Part shown: in pieces, positions 5,907 to 8,182 of the stretch
Layout: every line of letters starts with the position of its first letter
Position numbering within the stretch: position 1 is the first letter of the stretch
Notes under the pieces: model-generated
Database searches by the model: none
Told to the model about the DNA's origin: nothing
What the model saw: the letters and a program-made list of their open reading frames with translations, nothing else
Position numbers and translations under genes: made by a program
Assembly: GCA_022827165.1 (NCBI GenBank)
Contig: JAJDTN010000268.1
Coordinates: 1 to 8,182, forward strand
From: Candidatus Latescibacterota bacterium
GTDB taxonomy: Bacteria > Latescibacterota > UBA2968 > UBA8231
Direction of reading: 5' to 3'
Length of the DNA: 8,182 bases

Positions 5907-7022
5907 ATGACGACCTTGGAAACGACCGTAAGAGAGACCGGCCGCTGGGCGCGCGACCTCGATGTCGAGGTGCCGCCCGAGCGCATCGACCGGGAGATGC
6001 AGAGCGCCCTGCGGGGCTACCAGAAGCGCCTGGAGATCCCCGGCTTCCGCAAGGGCAAGGTTCCCCTCCGGCTCATCCAGCAGCGCTACGGCCCTTCGAT
6101 CCGCAGCGGCGTCATCGAGGACCTGCTCCCCGAGATCATGCGCGAGGCGGCGCAGCAGACGGGCCTGAGGCCGGCGGGCACCCCGCGCATCACCCGCCTC
6201 GACGAGAGCGAGGCCGGCGGCCTGAGCTTCACCGCCAGCATCGACATCTGGCCCGAGGTCGAGGTGCAGGGCCACGAGGGCCTGAAGGCGACGCGCCTCA
6301 CCCACGGGGTCTCCGACGACGAGGTGGAGGAGCAGCTCCAGCAGTTGCAGCGGCAGCATGCGTCGGAGCGCTCCGTCGAGCGCGGCCTGGCCCGCGGCGA
6401 CGTGCTCATCGCCGACCTGCAGCGCCTCGACGAGGGCGGCGTGCCGATCATCGGTGACCGCTACGAGGAGCGCTACTTCCTCATCGGCGACGACAACGCG
6501 CCGAGCCCCGAGTTCGAGGAGGCCCTCATCGGCATCGAGGCGGGGGCCGAGCGCAAGGTCCGGTTCCAGTACCGCGAGGACCTGCCCAACGAGGAGCTCG
6601 CCGGCACGCGGGCCCACTTCGCCGTCAGCGCCCGCGAGATCCGCGAGCGCACCCTCCCCGACCTCGACGACGAGTTCGCCAGGGAGGTGGGCGACCGCTT
6701 CGAGGGCCTGGAGCAACTCAGGGACCACCTGCGCTCCCAGCTGGACGAACGCTGGAACTACCTGGCCCGGCAGAAGCTGCGCAGCGACCTCCTCGAGGGC
6801 CTCCACCGGGCCAACGAGGTGGAGCTCTCCGATTCGCTGGTGGACAACTACCTGGAGTCGATGCGCCGCGAGCGCGAGCGCCAGGAGGACGGCCAGGAGC
6901 CGGGGGAGCCGACGGCGGAGGAGCGGGAGGACGCGGTCAAGCGCCTGAAGACCTTCCTGATCATGGAAGGCCTGCGCAAGAAGGTCCCCGTCGAGGTCAC
7001 GGACGAGGAGTTCGAGGGCTAA
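5907..7022 (+). CDS. tig: Trigger factor, interrupted near its C-terminus by an in-frame TAA
   Basis: Trigger factor is the ribosome-bound chaperone that receives nascent chains at the tunnel exit. From ATG 5907 to TAA 7020 there are 371 residues; families usually run about 420-450. The ribosome-binding domain covers about residues 1-115 with the docking signature GFRKGKVP (46-53), then QQRYGPSIR. The FKBP-like PPIase region is about 160-245 (GDVLIAD to HFAVSAREI) and is divergent and short. The C-terminal chaperone arms begin at [13 protein letters not shown] (250-262). The reading frame continues after the TAA for 48 more trigger-factor-like codons, which would give about 420 residues in all, so the stop looks premature. 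The start is fixed because tRNA-Leu ends five bases upstream, and only CGGAA separates them. No other gene that ends in this window uses TAA. Confidence 0.9.
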   Translation: MTTLETTVRETGRWARDLDVEVPPERIDREMQSALRGYQKRLEIPGFRKGKVPLRLIQQRYGPSIRSGVIEDLLPEIMREAAQQTGLRPAGTPRITRLDESEAGGLSFTASIDIWPEVEVQGHEGLKATRLTHGVSDDEVEEQLQQLQRQHASERSVERGLARGDVLIADLQRLDEGGVPIIGDRYEERYFLIGDDNAPSPEFEEALIGIEAGAERKVRFQYREDLPNEELAGTRAHFAVSAREIRERTLPDLDDEFAREVGDRFEGLEQLRDHLRSQLDERWNYLARQKLRSDLLEGLHRANEVELSDSLVDNYLESMRRERERQEDGQEPGEPTAEEREDAVKRLKTFLIMEGLRKKVPVEVTDEEFEG

Positions 7023-7169
7023 CTGGCCGACCGGTCGCGGCAGCTCGGCATGCAGCTCGACAAGCTGAAGCGTTCCCCCAGGGCCGCCGACCTGCGCCGC
7101 GACCTGGAGGAGGACAAGATCTTCGCGTATCTCGAAGAGCACGCCATCGTCGAAGAGAGGGCGGTCTGA
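7023..7169 (+). other. tig: Detached C-terminal tail of trigger factor, in frame after the TAA
   Basis: These 48 codons plus TGA are in the same frame as tig. They begin [18 protein letters not shown] and end with [19 protein letters not shown], which resembles the usual trigger factor ending (a Leu/Arg-rich helix, then a REDKALDFLLEHA-type segment). No plausible independent start or ribosome site is visible; one internal ATG at 7050 would give only about 39 residues. The TGA ends two bases before the clpP ATG, matching the tight spacing elsewhere in the window. If tig really ended at the TAA, the gap to clpP would be 149 bases. The segment is either translated by readthrough, or it marks a recent nonsense mutation or a base-call error. 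Confidence 0.85.
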
Positions 7170-7171
7170 AC

Positions 7172-7789
7172 ATGTCGCTGATACCGATGGTCATCGAGCA
7201 GACCGGACGGGGCGAACGCTCCTACGACATCTACTCGCGGCTGCTCAAGGAGCGCATCGTCTTCATCGGCACGCCGGTGGGCGACAGCATCGCCAATCTC
7301 GTCATCGCCCAGCTGCTGTTCCTCGCTTCGGAGGACCCGAAGAAGGACATCTCCCTCTACATCAACACCCCGGGCGGTTCGGTGACGGCGGGCATGGCGA
7401 TCTACGACACCATGCAGTACATCCAGCCCGACGTGGCCACCATCTGCATCGGCCAGGCCTCGAGCATGGGCGCCGTGCTCCTCGCCGGCGGGGCCCGCGG
7501 CAAGCGCCAGTGCCTGCCCAACGCCCGGGTGCTGCTGCATCAGCCCATGGGCGGCATCGGCGGGCAGGCCGCCGACGTGGAGATCCACGCCCGCGAGATC
7601 ATCCAGATCCGCCGGCAGATCAACGACATCCTCGCCGAGCGCACGGGGCGCGATCTCGAGCGCATCCAGGCCGACACGGAGCGGGACTTCTTCCTCAACG
7701 CCGAGGAGGCCCGCGAGTACGGCATCATCGACGAGATCATCACCCCCTCCAGCCTGGCCCTGGCGCAGCCGGCGGAGGCGGCGGGCTAG
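7172..7789 (+). CDS. clpP: ATP-dependent Clp protease proteolytic subunit
   Basis: ClpP is the serine peptidase that forms the two-ring degradation chamber fed by ClpX or ClpA. It has 205 residues, normal for the family. The catalytic triad is visible: Ser98 in [12 protein letters not shown], His123 in LLHQPMGG and Asp172 in ERDFF, each one residue off E. coli mature numbering. Other family motifs are [20 protein letters not shown] (6-25), which covers the N-terminal processing and ring-contact region, [21 protein letters not shown] (61-81) and EYGIIDEII. The start is ATG 7172, with AGAGG at 7156-7160 as a plausible but slightly distant ribosome site inside the tig tail. The gene lies two bases after the TGA of that tail and 8 bases before clpX, forming the usual tig-clpP-clpX unit. 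Confidence 0.97.
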   Translation: MSLIPMVIEQTGRGERSYDIYSRLLKERIVFIGTPVGDSIANLVIAQLLFLASEDPKKDISLYINTPGGSVTAGMAIYDTMQYIQPDVATICIGQASSMGAVLLAGGARGKRQCLPNARVLLHQPMGGIGGQAADVEIHAREIIQIRRQINDILAERTGRDLERIQADTERDFFLNAEEAREYGIIDEIITPSSLALAQPAEAAG

Positions 7790-7797
7790 CTCCTCCC

Positions 7798-8182
7798 GTG
7801 CGCCGCCGCAGCACCTCCAAGGCCGAGCCGCGCTGCTCCTTCTGCACCCGCGGGGCCAGCCAGGTGGACCGCATCATCACCGGGCCGTCGGTGCACATCT
7901 GCAACGAGTGCGTCAAGCTCTGCAACGACGTCCTCGCCGAGGACAAGAAGCAGGCCGTGCCATGGGATTCGGGCACCCTTCCCAAACCGATCGACATCAA
8001 GGCCTACCTCGACGAGTACGTCATCGGCCAGGAGGAGGCGAAGAAGATCCTCTCCGTGGCCGTGTACAACCATTACAAGCGCATCCGCACCAACGTCGCC
8101 CTCGACGGCGTCGAGCTCGAGAAGAGCAACATCCTCCTCGTGGGGCCCACGGGCACGGGCAAGACCCTGCTCGCCCAGACCC
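7798..8182 (+). CDS. clpX: ATP-dependent Clp protease ATP-binding subunit ClpX, 3'-truncated by window edge
   Basis: ClpX is the AAA+ unfoldase that recognises substrates and threads them into ClpP. The first 128 codons are in the window. The N-terminal zinc-binding domain has Cys13/Cys16 (CSFC) and Cys35/Cys38 (CNEC), used for dimerisation and substrate or adaptor docking. A linker leads to the AAA+ large domain, with [20 protein letters not shown] (62-81) and AVYNHYKRI (88-96). Walker A GPTGTGKT is at residues 116-123, just before the window ends. The best start is GTG 7798, eight bases after clpP; no in-frame ATG occurs before the zinc domain. No Shine-Dalgarno is seen at normal spacing. 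The bases just upstream read TCCTCCC, resembling the anti-Shine-Dalgarno sequence instead. Confidence 0.96.
   Translation, partial: MRRRSTSKAEPRCSFCTRGASQVDRIITGPSVHICNECVKLCNDVLAEDKKQAVPWDSGTLPKPIDIKAYLDEYVIGQEEAKKILSVAVYNHYKRIRTNVALDGVELEKSNILLVGPTGTGKTLLAQT

Noticed and set aside
4337..7142. Large minus-strand frames opposite glyS and tig, one running through the tRNA gene
   Set aside because: They are complements of conserved coding sequence and of a tRNA, with no recognisable motifs.
1..8182. Search for a novel defence system, mobile element or CRISPR array
   Set aside because: No repeat array, transposase, integrase, nuclease, reverse transcriptase or unknown gene cluster is visible; every frame of substance belongs to a known housekeeping family.

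Overview
This is a compact, GC-rich bacterial chromosome segment. Every gene is on the + strand, packed head to tail with overlaps or gaps of a few bases, plus one tRNA gene. The content is housekeeping: proline and histidine biosynthesis, cell division, DNA repair, tRNA charging and protein quality control. I see no insertion sequence, CRISPR array, phage gene or toxin/defence system. The high GC, frequent GTG/TTG starts, single-chain (alpha2-type) glycyl-tRNA synthetase and tRNA-Leu/tig/clpP/clpX order would fit a GC-rich member of Deltaproteobacteria-like or FCB-type lineages (for example Gemmatimonadota, Krumholzibacteriota or Eisenbacteria). That placement is inference and weak.

Layout. 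(1) Bases 2-3156 hold proC (5'-truncated by the window edge), hisH, hisF and proB. This block alternates proline enzymes with the two subunits of imidazole glycerol phosphate synthase. (2) Bases 3156-5719 hold a small FtsB/DivIC-type septum protein, recO and glyS, joined by stop/start overlaps or a 9-base gap. (3) Bases 5720-5906 are the only real non-coding gap. It contains a good sigma70-type promoter (TTGATC, 17-base spacer, TATATT), a perfect 11-bp hairpin followed by a T-rich run, and tRNA-Leu(UAG). (4) Bases 5907-8182 hold tig, clpP and clpX (3'-truncated by the window edge): the nascent-chain chaperone, the protease and its unfoldase.

The most notable observation is that tig carries an in-frame TAA at 7020-7022. 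The same frame then continues for 48 codons of trigger-factor-like C-terminus to a TGA at 7167-7169, two bases before the clpP ATG. The break could be a point nonsense mutation (TAC to TAA), an assembly or sequencing error, or stop-codon readthrough. No other gene that ends in this window uses TAA. A second point is that the tig start codon lies five bases after the tRNA-Leu 3' end, so tRNA maturation should leave a nearly leaderless tig mRNA. Third, ProC, HisH and HisF each show non-consensus residues in normally conserved motifs.
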